Below, piece after piece: positions 5,661 to 13,306 of a stretch of 33,311 nucleotides of DNA (positions within the stretch are counted from its first letter, which is position 1; each line of letters opens with the position of its first letter). Origin of the DNA: an uncultured Clostridia bacterium (GTDB lineage: Bacteria > Bacillota > Clostridia > Oscillospirales > Oscillospiraceae); assembly GCA_946539175.1 (NCBI GenBank), contig CAMNHH010000003.1:1-33311 (forward strand), read 5' to 3'. A program made the translations under genes and the position numbers. A model generated the notes under the pieces. It saw only the letters and a program-made list of their open reading frames with translations, made no database searches and was not told the origin of the DNA.

Positions 5661-8066
5661 ATGAAAAAAAAGATTCAATCCGCCCAGGCGCCGCTCCGCA
5701 GCCTGGCCCTTCCCGCCGGATTGCCGGAGGGCTTCGTTCCCACCCCGCCCCAGGGGCTCAGCGCCGCCGAGGCCGCCGCCAGAGCGGAGGCCGGACAGGC
5801 CAACCGACAGAGCGCCGAGCCGGGCAAATCCGTGGCCCAGATTGTAGGAGAAAATCTCTTTACCCTCTTCAATCTGCTGAACTTCGCCCTGGCCCTCTGC
5901 CTGGCCCTGGTGGGTTCCTGGCGGAACATGCTGTTTTTGGGAGTCGTCTTTTCCAACACCCTCATCGGCACGGTACAGTCCCTGCGGGCCCGCGCCATGC
6001 TGAATAAGCTGCGGCTGCTGCAGGAGAAGCCCTGCCACCCCATCCGGGACGGGCAGGAGCAGGACTGCCCCCCCGCGGAGCTGGTGCTGGGCGACCTGGC
6101 GGTATTCCGGGCAGGCGATCAGCTGCCGGCGGACGCCATCGTCCGGGAAGGCAGCTGCGCCGCCGACGAATCCCTGCTGACCGGCGAGAGCGATCCGATC
6201 CCCCGGAGCGCGGGAGATTGGCTCATGTCCGGCTCCTTCCTGACGGAGGGCAAGGTCACGGCCCAGCTTGCCGCCGTAGGCGACGACAGCTACGCCGCCC
6301 GGCTCATGGGGGACGCCCGGCAGATCCGCTCTCCAAAGTCGGAGCTGATGACGGATCTGAATCAGCTGGTGCGCTGGATCAGCCGCCTGCTGGTGCCCAT
6401 TGGGCTGCTGCTCTTCCTGCGGGAGGTTCTGACCCGCTCCGTGCCGGTAAAGGAGGCTGTGCCCGGTGTGGTGGCCGCCATGATCGGCATGATCCCGGAG
6501 GGTCTGATCCTGCTGACCTCCGTGGCCCTGATGGCCGGTGTGGTGAAGCTGGGCCGCCGGAAGACCCTGGTGCAGGAGCTCTTCGGCATTGAGACCCTGG
6601 CCCGCACCGACGTGCTGTGCCTGGACAAGACCGGCACTCTGACCACCGGTGAGATGAGCCTGGAGAAGGCCATCCCGATGGAAGTCTCCGAGGAAGCGCT
6701 GCAAAGAGCCGTGGGCCGCTTTTTGGGGGCCTTTGAGGCCGGCTCCGGCACCCTGCGGGCCCTGGCCCAGGCCTTCCCCGCCGCCTCGGAGCAGCCGGTA
6801 TCCACCCTTCCCTTCTCCTCCGCCCGCAAAAAATCCGCCGCCGCCTTCTCCGACGGGACCGTGCTGATCCTGGGGGCGCCCTCCTTTGTACTGAAGGCCG
6901 TGCCGCCCCAGGCGGAGACCTGGGCCGCGGAGGGCTTCCGGGTGCTGGCCCTGGCCCAGGCCAGGGGTGCCCTGGAGGGAGACAAGCTGCCGCCGGTGGA
7001 GAAGCTTCTGGGCCTGTTTCTGCTGCGGGATACCCTGCGGCCCGCCGCCTCCGACACCCTCCGCTGGTTCCGGGAGCAGGGCGTGCAGGTGAAGATCATG
7101 TCCGGCGACGATCCCCGCACCGTGGCCGCGGTGGCCCGGCGGCTGGGTCTGCAGGACGCGGACAAGGCCGTGGACTGCGGCGCGCTGACGGACCAGGAGC
7201 TGGCCGAGGCCAGGGACCAGGTGATCTTCGGGCGGCTGACTCCAGACCGGAAGCGGCTGCTGGTGGGGGCCTTCAAGGCCGACGGCCACACCGTGGCCAT
7301 GACCGGCGACGGTGTCAACGACATTCCGGCGCTCAAGGCCTCCGACTGCTCCATCGCCATGGCGGGCGGCGCGGAGGCCACGGAGCACGCGGCCCAGCTG
7401 GTGCTGATGGACGGAGACTTCAACTCCCTGCCGGCGGTGGTGGCGGAGGGGCGACGGGTGATCGGCAATATCACCAGAACAGCCAGCCTGTTTTTGGTAA
7501 AAACGCTGTATTCCGCCGCTTTGGCGATTTTGACCCTGCTGCTGCCCCTGCGCTATCCCTTCCAGCCCATCCAGCTGACGCTGATTTCCGCCATTTCCAT
7601 CGGCATTCCCTCCTTCTTCCTGGCCCTGGAGCCCTCCAGTGAACGGGCCAGGGGCCGCTTCCTGCGGCGGGTGCTGCTGCGGGCGGCCCCCGGTGCGGCC
7701 GCTGTCACCGTCTGTGCCCTGGCCTCCCTGCTGGTGAGCCGCGGCGGCAGCTCCTTTGAGGCCGCCTCCACCATGGCCGCCATCGCCGCCGGGATCATCG
7801 GCCTGGCCAATCTGGTGCTCACCTGCCGTCCTCTGACCCGTCTGCGGGCTCTGCTCTGCGGCGTCATGGCGGCGGCCTTCGCCGGAGCGGTGCTGCTGGC
7901 GCCTAAGGTCTTCTTCCTGCAGACCGCCTCCCTCACGGGCCGGGAATGGGGGGAGCTGGCCGTTATCCTGGTCTGCGGCGTCGCCGTTCTGCTGCTGGGC
8001 TCGGCTCTGGCCCAGCGCAGGCAAAACGCCGACGAAAGCCGAGCGGAAGCGCACAAGGCAAATTGA
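5661..8066 (+). CDS. Cation-translocating P-type ATPase
   Basis: 801 aa, all P-type hallmarks intact: actuator loop LTGESDPIPR (about residue 178), phosphorylation site DKTGTLTTGE with Asp near residue 322, and the hinge MTGDGVNDIPALKASDCSIAM (about residue 547). Two N-terminal helices lie around residues 70-105 and two around 238-300. The M4 ion-site helix contains MIGMIPEGLILLTSVAL, and there is a C-terminal block of about six helices (615-790). The N domain is short. There is no CPC motif or heavy-metal-binding domain, so it is not a P1B copper/zinc pump. The M4 PEGL motif points to the divalent-cation (Ca/Mn/Mg) P-type branch; the actual ion is not determinable. The first residues are Lys-rich. 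ATG 5661 is preferred over the upstream GTG 5646. It stands alone under its own promoter, and the next gene's promoter overlaps its stop codon. Confidence 0.9.
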   Translation: MKKKIQSAQAPLRSLALPAGLPEGFVPTPPQGLSAAEAAARAEAGQANRQSAEPGKSVAQIVGENLFTLFNLLNFALALCLALVGSWRNMLFLGVVFSNTLIGTVQSLRARAMLNKLRLLQEKPCHPIRDGQEQDCPPAELVLGDLAVFRAGDQLPADAIVREGSCAADESLLTGESDPIPRSAGDWLMSGSFLTEGKVTAQLAAVGDDSYAARLMGDARQIRSPKSELMTDLNQLVRWISRLLVPIGLLLFLREVLTRSVPVKEAVPGVVAAMIGMIPEGLILLTSVALMAGVVKLGRRKTLVQELFGIETLARTDVLCLDKTGTLTTGEMSLEKAIPMEVSEEALQRAVGRFLGAFEAGSGTLRALAQAFPAASEQPVSTLPFSSARKKSAAAFSDGTVLILGAPSFVLKAVPPQAETWAAEGFRVLALAQARGALEGDKLPPVEKLLGLFLLRDTLRPAASDTLRWFREQGVQVKIMSGDDPRTVAAVARRLGLQDADKAVDCGALTDQELAEARDQVIFGRLTPDRKRLLVGAFKADGHTVAMTGDGVNDIPALKASDCSIAMAGGAEATEHAAQLVLMDGDFNSLPAVVAEGRRVIGNITRTASLFLVKTLYSAALAILTLLLPLRYPFQPIQLTLISAISIGIPSFFLALEPSSERARGRFLRRVLLRAAPGAAAVTVCALASLLVSRGGSSFEAASTMAAIAAGIIGLANLVLTCRPLTRLRALLCGVMAAAFAGAVLLAPKVFFLQTASLTGREWGELAVILVCGVAVLLLGSALAQRRQNADESRAEAHKAN

Positions 8067-8091
8067 CAAATCCCCCGATCTGTGATATGAT
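8063..8091 (+). promoter_or_regulatory. Consensus sigma-A promoter of the ABC-phosphatase-kinase operon
   Basis: TTGACA (8063-8068, overlapping the ATPase stop codon), exactly 17 bp, then TATGAT (8086-8091). The spacer and -10 are the left arm of a palindrome at 8068-8117. A near-consensus core promoter inside an inverted repeat suggests high basal strength curbed by an operator or a 5' RNA hairpin. Confidence 0.88.
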
Positions 8092-8117
8092 TTGCTATAT
8101 CACAGATTGGGGGATTT
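8068..8117. repeat. 21-bp-arm inverted repeat over promoter and leader
   Basis: Arms 8068-8088 and 8097-8117 are complementary in 20 of 21 positions (the remaining pair is G-T) around an 8-nt loop. The left arm contains the promoter spacer and most of the -10. The right arm covers the predicted transcription start and the 5' leader, ending 5 nt before the ATG at 8123. No ordinary T tract follows, so it is not an obvious terminator for the ATPase gene. It could be an operator. Confidence 0.85.
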
Positions 8118-8122
8118 TGACG

Positions 8123-9874
8123 ATGGAGCACAAACCCCTGTTTGCCAAACTGAAGATGATTTTTCCCAGGAAGGAGCGGCGCTATTTCGTTCTGCTCTTT
8201 TTTCTCATTCTGATCGGCACGGCCTTCGACTTTCTGGGCGTTTCCCTGATTCTGCCGCTGGTGAATCTGCTGATCGCCCCGGAGCAGCTCTCCGGCAGGA
8301 GCTGGTACAGGCTGCTGACCCGGATCGTCCCCGTGGAGGATCCCAACAGCCTGCTGCTGGTGCTGGTGCTGCTGATCATCGCCGTGTACGTGCTGAAAAA
8401 CCTGTATGCCATCTATATGTCCGTGGTCCAGGGGGTCTTCCTGGCCCGGAACCAGGTCAACACCTCCGCCAAGCTGCTGGACTGCTTCATGCGAAAGCCC
8501 TACAGCTTCCATCTGCAGCACAACTCCGCTGAGGTGATCCGTTCCATCAACAACGATGTTTCCAGCGCCTACGACATCGTCTCCAGCATCATCGGGCTGG
8601 TGACCCGGGGGCTCATCACCCTGCTTCTGATCGCCTATCTGATCCTGGTGGATTTCTGGCTGACGGTCTCCATCGTGCTGGGGCTTGGGCTCTATTCGCT
8701 GGTCTACTTCCTGCTGGTGCGGAAGAAGCTGAAGGCCTCCGGCGAGGAATCCAGAGAGGTCTCCGTTCGCATGATCAAGGCCATCGTCCAGTCCGTGGGC
8801 GGCATCAAGGAGGTCAAGGTCATGGGGCGGGAGCGCTATTTCGTGGACAGCTACGCCAAAAACGGCGACGCCTTCGTCCGCATCCGCCGCCGCATGGCCG
8901 TTCTGGCCGGCGTGCCGCCCCGCCTGCTGGAGATCCTCTGCGTCTCCGGGGTGCTGGGGCTGGTGGCCGTGAAGATCGCCCTGCGGCAGGATCTGAGCTC
9001 TGTGATGGGCAGCCTCTCCGCCTTTGCGGTGGCCGCCATCAAGCTGATGCCCAGCGCCAAGTCCATCAACAGCACCATCAATAACATTTCCTACCGGATG
9101 CCTGGGCTCAACGCCGTGTGCGAGCTGATCGACGACAATTGGGGCACGGACATCGGCCAGGCCAAAATCAGCAGCCGGGACCGGATCCGAAGCCGTCAGG
9201 CCAAGCTGGCGGATATCCGGGTGGAGCGGCTCAGCTTCACCTACCCGGAGAGCGACACGCCGGTGCTGCGGGACGTGGATCTCACCATCAAGGCAGGAAG
9301 CAGCGTGGGCATCGTGGGCGTCACAGGCGCCGGCAAGACCACTCTGGTGGATCTGATCCTGGGGCTGCTGGAGCCCCAGCAGGGCCGCATCCTCTACGAC
9401 GGCAGGGATATCCGGGCGGACTACGCCGACTGGCAGTCCCGCATCGGCTATATTCCCCAGAACATCTATCTCACCGACGAGACCATCCGGGCCAACGTGG
9501 CCCTGGGCATTCCCGAGGAGGAGATCGACGATCGGCAGGTCTGGAAGGCGCTGGACGACGCCCAGCTGGGGGACTTCGTCCGGGGGCTCAAGAACGGCCT
9601 GGATACCAAAATCGGTGAGATGGGCGTCCGCATCTCCGGCGGCCAGCGGCAGCGGATCGGCATCGCCCGGGCCCTGTACTACGACCCGGACATTCTCTTC
9701 CTGGACGAGGCTACGGCGGCCCTGGACAGCGCCACGGAGCAGGCCGTCATGGCCTCTGTCAAGGCTCTGAGCCGGGAAAAGACCTGCATCATCATTGCCC
9801 ACCGACTCAGCACCATTGAGCACTGCGACGAGCTCTACCAGGTCCGGGAGGGCCGGGTGGAACGGCAGCGCTGA
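8123..9874 (+). CDS. ABC exporter (permease-ATPase fusion)
   Basis: 583 aa half-transporter. The N-terminal transmembrane domain (about residues 1-330) has roughly six helices, starting with FLILIGTAFDFLGVSLILPL. The nucleotide-binding domain begins near residue 360: Walker A GVTGAGKTTLVDL (about 400), Q loop GYIPQNIYLTDETI, signature ISGGQRQRIGIARAL (about 502), Walker B ILFLDEATAALD and H-loop AHRLSTIEHCD. The organisation matches type IV ABC exporters and resembles lipid-linked glycan flippases of the PglK/MsbA kind; drug or peptide export is equally possible. It should act as a homodimer. It heads an operon with a PP2C phosphatase (63-nt gap) and an RsbW-like kinase, and no glycosyltransferase genes are nearby. 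The ribosome site is weak (GGGGGAT within the palindrome's right arm), so the hairpin could limit translation. Confidence 0.9.
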   Translation: MEHKPLFAKLKMIFPRKERRYFVLLFFLILIGTAFDFLGVSLILPLVNLLIAPEQLSGRSWYRLLTRIVPVEDPNSLLLVLVLLIIAVYVLKNLYAIYMSVVQGVFLARNQVNTSAKLLDCFMRKPYSFHLQHNSAEVIRSINNDVSSAYDIVSSIIGLVTRGLITLLLIAYLILVDFWLTVSIVLGLGLYSLVYFLLVRKKLKASGEESREVSVRMIKAIVQSVGGIKEVKVMGRERYFVDSYAKNGDAFVRIRRRMAVLAGVPPRLLEILCVSGVLGLVAVKIALRQDLSSVMGSLSAFAVAAIKLMPSAKSINSTINNISYRMPGLNAVCELIDDNWGTDIGQAKISSRDRIRSRQAKLADIRVERLSFTYPESDTPVLRDVDLTIKAGSSVGIVGVTGAGKTTLVDLILGLLEPQQGRILYDGRDIRADYADWQSRIGYIPQNIYLTDETIRANVALGIPEEEIDDRQVWKALDDAQLGDFVRGLKNGLDTKIGEMGVRISGGQRQRIGIARALYYDPDILFLDEATAALDSATEQAVMASVKALSREKTCIIIAHRLSTIEHCDELYQVREGRVERQR

Positions 9875-9936
9875 GAACCCGCGCCCGGAGCGGCACCGAT
9901 CCCGCCCCGCCCGGATCCTTTTAAGGAGGCACGAAA

Positions 9937-11697
9937 ATGCCCAAAAAATCCGTTTCGGAAATGAACGCCCTGGAGCAGCTCCACTACAGTCTGAAGGGAA
10001 AGACCTTCCGGGCCATCATTCTCTTTGCCACGATCATCAGCGTGGCAGCCATTGCCTTCGGCTTCTGCCTCTACTCCGCCACCGTGCGGCGGGAATACCG
10101 CACCCGGACCTGGCAGATGTCCCACACCGCCGTGGAGCTGCTGGACACGGAGCTGCTCTGCCGACAGGCCGCCCAGGTGGCGGAGGTCTACGACGCCATG
10201 AGCGAAGCGGAGCGGGCGCAGCTGCAGGACAAGACCTCTCCCCTGCTCGCCTGCTTCGACGCGGTGCGGGGGCCGGAATTCGACCAGGTCGCCCGGATGC
10301 TGCGGCAGATTCAGGAGAACAACGGCGGCAAGGCCGCCTTCACCGCCCTGCTGGATCCCTCCTCCAACCGACGGATCTTCGTGGTGGACTCCGACCCCAA
10401 CGACAGCTTCTGCCCTCCCGGCAGCCTGGACGACATGGGCGAGGACGTGATCTCAGATCTGATCAACGGCAAGGCCGAGCTGCTGGATCAGTTCTACGGC
10501 CTGGGTCCCATCAGCGCCACGCTGATCGACATGGAGCCCTACGGCTATCGCTGCATGGCGGGTACTCAGGTGGCTTATGTGGGGAGCTATCCGGTTTTCG
10601 TTTTCTTTGACACAGATATGAACCAGGCTGCCAGCACCAGCCGCAGCTTCTTCTGGCAGTACGTGGGGCTGATGGCCTTCATCACCCTGATTGTGCTGAT
10701 TCTCGCCATCCACCACATGAAGCGCACCACCGTGGCCCCCATCAACGCCCTGGCCGCGGCGGCGGAGGCCTACATCGCGGACCGGACAGACGAGCACCGG
10801 GACAACGCCCATTTCGCCAAGCTCAACATCCGCACCGGCGACGAGATAGAAAAGCTGAGCGTGGTTATGAAGGCCATGGAGGCCGATCTGGCGGACTACG
10901 TGCAGAATCTCACCCGCATCACCGCGGAAAAGGAGCGCATCAGCACGGAGCTGTCCCTGGCCACCAAGATCCAGGCCGCCATGATGCCACATATCTTCCC
11001 GCCCTTCCCGGGCCGGGACGAGATCGACATCTACGCCAGCATGGACCCGGCCAAGGAAGTGGGCGGCGACTTCTACGACTTCTTCCTGGTGGACGAGGAC
11101 CATCTCTGCGTGGTGATGGCGGACGTTTCCGGCAAGGGCGTCCCGGCGGCCCTCTTTATGATGGCCTCCAAGATCATCCTCCAGAGCTGCGCCATGCTGG
11201 GCCAGTCCCCCGCCGAGATCCTCACCAAGACCAACCAGGCCATTTGCTCCAACAACCAGGAGGAGATGTTCGTCACTGCCTGGGTGGGCATTCTGGAGCT
11301 GTCCACCGGCATTCTGACCGCCGCCAACGCGGGCCATGAGTACCCGGTGCTGACCCGGCAGCCCGGCGGCGCCTTCTCCCTCTACAAGGACCCCCACGGC
11401 TTCGTGATCGGCGGCCTGGACGGGGTGAAGTACCGGGAATACCAGTTGCAGCTGCAGCCCGGCGCCAAGCTTTTCCTTTACACCGACGGCGTCCCGGAGG
11501 CCACCGACCGGAACAACGCCCTCTTCGGCACGGATCGGATGCTGGAGGCCCTGAACACCGTTCGGGAGGGAGATCCCAGGCAGCTGCTGCAGACCGTGCG
11601 GGCCGCGGTGGACAAGTTCGTGCAGGAGGCGGAGCAATTCGACGATCTGACCATGCTCTGTCTGGAATACAAAAAGCGGAAGGAAGAGCAGCCATGA
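9937..11697 (+). CDS. Membrane SpoIIE/RsbU-type PP2C serine phosphatase with HAMP linker
   Basis: 586 aa. A transmembrane helix at about residues 27-47 and another at about 233-255 flank an extracytoplasmic sensor region of about 185 residues with no family I can name. A HAMP-like segment follows (MKRTTVAPINALAAAAEAY). Then comes a coiled-coil linker (ITAEKERISTELSLATKIQ) and the PP2C domain (about 350-580), with metal-binding KEVGGDFYDFF, VVMADVSGKGVPAALFM and the C-terminal TDGVPEATD and QFDDLTMLCLEY motifs. Such enzymes dephosphorylate STAS anti-anti-sigma factors in partner-switching pathways. The gene overlaps the RsbW-like kinase by ATGA, which supports coupled synthesis. AAGGAGG precedes ATG 9937. 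No STAS gene lies in this operon; the nearest are the two at 16791 and 25253. Confidence 0.9.
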   Translation: MPKKSVSEMNALEQLHYSLKGKTFRAIILFATIISVAAIAFGFCLYSATVRREYRTRTWQMSHTAVELLDTELLCRQAAQVAEVYDAMSEAERAQLQDKTSPLLACFDAVRGPEFDQVARMLRQIQENNGGKAAFTALLDPSSNRRIFVVDSDPNDSFCPPGSLDDMGEDVISDLINGKAELLDQFYGLGPISATLIDMEPYGYRCMAGTQVAYVGSYPVFVFFDTDMNQAASTSRSFFWQYVGLMAFITLIVLILAIHHMKRTTVAPINALAAAAEAYIADRTDEHRDNAHFAKLNIRTGDEIEKLSVVMKAMEADLADYVQNLTRITAEKERISTELSLATKIQAAMMPHIFPPFPGRDEIDIYASMDPAKEVGGDFYDFFLVDEDHLCVVMADVSGKGVPAALFMMASKIILQSCAMLGQSPAEILTKTNQAICSNNQEEMFVTAWVGILELSTGILTAANAGHEYPVLTRQPGGAFSLYKDPHGFVIGGLDGVKYREYQLQLQPGAKLFLYTDGVPEATDRNNALFGTDRMLEALNTVREGDPRQLLQTVRAAVDKFVQEAEQFDDLTMLCLEYKKRKEEQP

Positions 11698-12101
11698 AGG
11701 AATTGAATCTGGAAGCCACGCTGCAAAACATCCCCCGGGTCACAGAGTTCGTGGACGCTCAGCTGGAGGCGCTGGACTGCCCCCCGAAGGCCCAGATGCA
11801 GCTCGACGTGGCAATCGACGAGCTGTTCAGCAACATCTCCCGCTATGCCTACGATCCCACCACCGGCCCCGCCACGGTCCGGGTGGAGGTGGAGCGGGAG
11901 CCCCTGGCTGTGATCATCACCTTCATCGATCACGGCAAGCCCTACGATCCCCTCTCAGCCCGGGACCCGGACGTGAAGGCCGCCCTGAAGGACCGGCCCA
12001 TCGGCGGCCTGGGGGTCTTCCTGGTGAAGAAAACCATGGACGCGGTGCAGTACGAGTACCGGGAGGGCAAGAACATCCTGCGGATCAAGAAGCAGCTCTG
12101 A
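11694..12101 (+). CDS. RsbW/SpoIIAB-type anti-sigma serine kinase
   Basis: 135 aa GHKL ATPase of the HATPase_c_2 (RsbW) type. N box is LDVAIDELFSNISRYAY (about residues 38-54), D box FIDHGKPYDPL (about 80-90), G box IGGLGVFLVKKTMD, and a final strand LRIKKQL. Family members phosphorylate a Ser of a STAS antagonist and bind either it or a sigma factor/other target. The 4-nt overlap with the phosphatase gene shows the two are a matched pair. No sigma factor gene is adjacent, so the output may not be a sigma factor. A bidirectional terminator follows at once. Confidence 0.9.
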   Translation: MKELNLEATLQNIPRVTEFVDAQLEALDCPPKAQMQLDVAIDELFSNISRYAYDPTTGPATVRVEVEREPLAVIITFIDHGKPYDPLSARDPDVKAALKDRPIGGLGVFLVKKTMDAVQYEYREGKNILRIKKQL

Positions 12102-12109
12102 ACAAAAAG

Positions 12110-12150
12110 CGCGCGGCCCCCCCGGGATTCGATCCCAGGGGGCCGCGCAA
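12110..12150. terminator. Bidirectional terminator between convergent operons
   Basis: A strong GC stem (12111-12128 against 12132-12148, one bulge) lies between the kinase gene (+) and the pyruvate kinase gene (-). The A tract at 12102-12108 supplies a U tract for the minus-strand transcript. Confidence 0.85.
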
Positions 12151-12157
12151 ATTCATA

Positions 12158-13171
12158 TCAGCACTCCGTATCATCGGCCTGTGTACGATACGCCTCCGCC
12201 TGCCGTACCGTGCGGGTCAGATAGCGGATGGTCTGGACCGGATATTCCCCGGCGGCGGTCTCCCCCGTGACCATCACGGAGGCGGCGCCGTCCAGCACGG
12301 CGTTGAACACGTCGCTGAGCTCGGCCCGGGTGGGGACGGGGCGGTGGGTCATGGAGTCCAGCATTTGGGTCACCACCATGAAGTCCCGCCCGGCCCGGCG
12401 GCAGGCGGCGGCAATGCGCTTCTGAACGCCGGGCAGCTCCCAGAGGGGCATGGCGTTGCCCAGGTCTCCCCGGGCAATGACGATCTCATCACAGCAGGGG
12501 ATCAGCTCCTCCAGCCTGGCCACACCCTCCAGATTTTCCACCTTGGCCAGCAGCCTCAGCTCCGGACAGCCTGCCTCAGCCATGGCCTGCCGCAGCTCCA
12601 GCAAATCCTCCCTGCCCCGGACGAAGGGCTGCATCACCGCCGTGACCCCGTAGTTCTTTGCCAGCCGCAGCTGCGCCCGGTCCGCCGCCGTCAGAGCAGG
12701 GGGCCGCAGGAGGCAGCCGGGCAGGGCCACGCTCTTTCGGCTCTCCAGCAGGCCGCCCCGCAGAACCTGCAGCGACAGCTTTCCCGTCGGGTCCGCCTGG
12801 GTCCGCAGAAGCAGCTTACCGTCGTCCAGCAGCAGCTCCTGACCGGGGCCCTTTTGCTCCAAAAGGCCTCCGACCTCCGGGGGCAGGGGCAGGGCGGACA
12901 GGGGCAGCAGACCGCCGCTTTCCAGGCTCAGGGGGGCCGCCAGGCTGCCGATCCGCAGCTCCGGACCCTGCAGGTCGATCAGCAGCTCCGGTCTGACTCC
13001 GCAGGCCTCTGCGGCCCGGCGGCAGTTCTCGATCAGCGCCGCGGACTCCCGCAGACCGCTGTGGGAGAGATTCAGCCGCAGGCCGTCCATGCCCTCCCGG
13101 AACATGGCCTCCAGCAGGCCCTGTTCCCTGCAGGCAGGGCCCAGGGTCCCGTATATCGTTACTGCTTTCAT
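12158..13171 (-). CDS. Short pyruvate kinase-like protein lacking the C-terminal domain
   Basis: 337 aa, against 470-590 for normal pyruvate kinases. The TIM-barrel A domain and a reduced B domain are present. Visible motifs are LRLNLSHS, DLQGPELRIG (Gln where most have Lys), LLLDDGKLLL, the catalytic-lysine strand LLAKVENLEGV, the metal/phosphate loop IVIARGDLGNAMP, VVTQMLDSM and ASVMVTGETAAGEYPVQTI. The sequence stops soon after this last block, so the C domain that carries allosteric and tetramer contacts is absent. Active-site motifs are mostly conserved, so it may be a constitutive monomeric/dimeric enzyme or a paralogue with altered substrate. ATG 13171 is preferred because the G-rich ribosome site is only 2 nt from the alternative ATG 13177. 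A TTGAGA/TATAAT promoter lies upstream. Confidence 0.82.
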   Translation of the reverse strand: MKAVTIYGTLGPACREQGLLEAMFREGMDGLRLNLSHSGLRESAALIENCRRAAEACGVRPELLIDLQGPELRIGSLAAPLSLESGGLLPLSALPLPPEVGGLLEQKGPGQELLLDDGKLLLRTQADPTGKLSLQVLRGGLLESRKSVALPGCLLRPPALTAADRAQLRLAKNYGVTAVMQPFVRGREDLLELRQAMAEAGCPELRLLAKVENLEGVARLEELIPCCDEIVIARGDLGNAMPLWELPGVQKRIAAACRRAGRDFMVVTQMLDSMTHRPVPTRAELSDVFNAVLDGAASVMVTGETAAGEYPVQTIRYLTRTVRQAEAYRTQADDTEC

Positions 13172-13211
13172 GGACATCGCCCCCCTTTGCCGGTTTCATC
13201 CGTTCTGTCCT

Positions 13212-13240
13212 ATTATATACGATGCCGCCCGGTTTCTCAA
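13212..13240 (-). promoter_or_regulatory. Sigma-A promoter of the pyruvate kinase-like gene
   Basis: Minus strand TTGAGA (13240-13235), 17 bp, TATAAT (13217-13212), about 40 nt upstream of the start codon. Confidence 0.82.
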
Positions 13241-13254
13241 GCTGTTTTTTGCGA

Positions 13255-13290
13255 AACGACCCCCGACGCGTCCCGCGTCGGGGGATCGTT
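13255..13290 (-). terminator. Terminator after the PepC-like gene
   Basis: The hairpin CCCCCGACGCG / CGCGTCGGGGG with a TCC loop extends outward by ACGA/TCGT. On the minus strand it is followed only by a short T stretch. It lies 17 nt after the peptidase stop and before the pyruvate kinase promoter. Confidence 0.7.
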
Positions 13291-13306
13291 TTGCTTTGTG
13301 TTCGGC

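Noticed and set aside
5625..8069. An 814-codon minus-strand frame opposite the P-type ATPase
   Set aside because: Gln/Gly/His-rich shadow with no domain. The opposite frame has every P-type ATPase motif.
8123..9874. Glycan flippase (PglK) as a firm assignment
   Set aside because: The similarity is general to type IV ABC exporters and no glycosyltransferase genes are nearby, so the substrate is left open.
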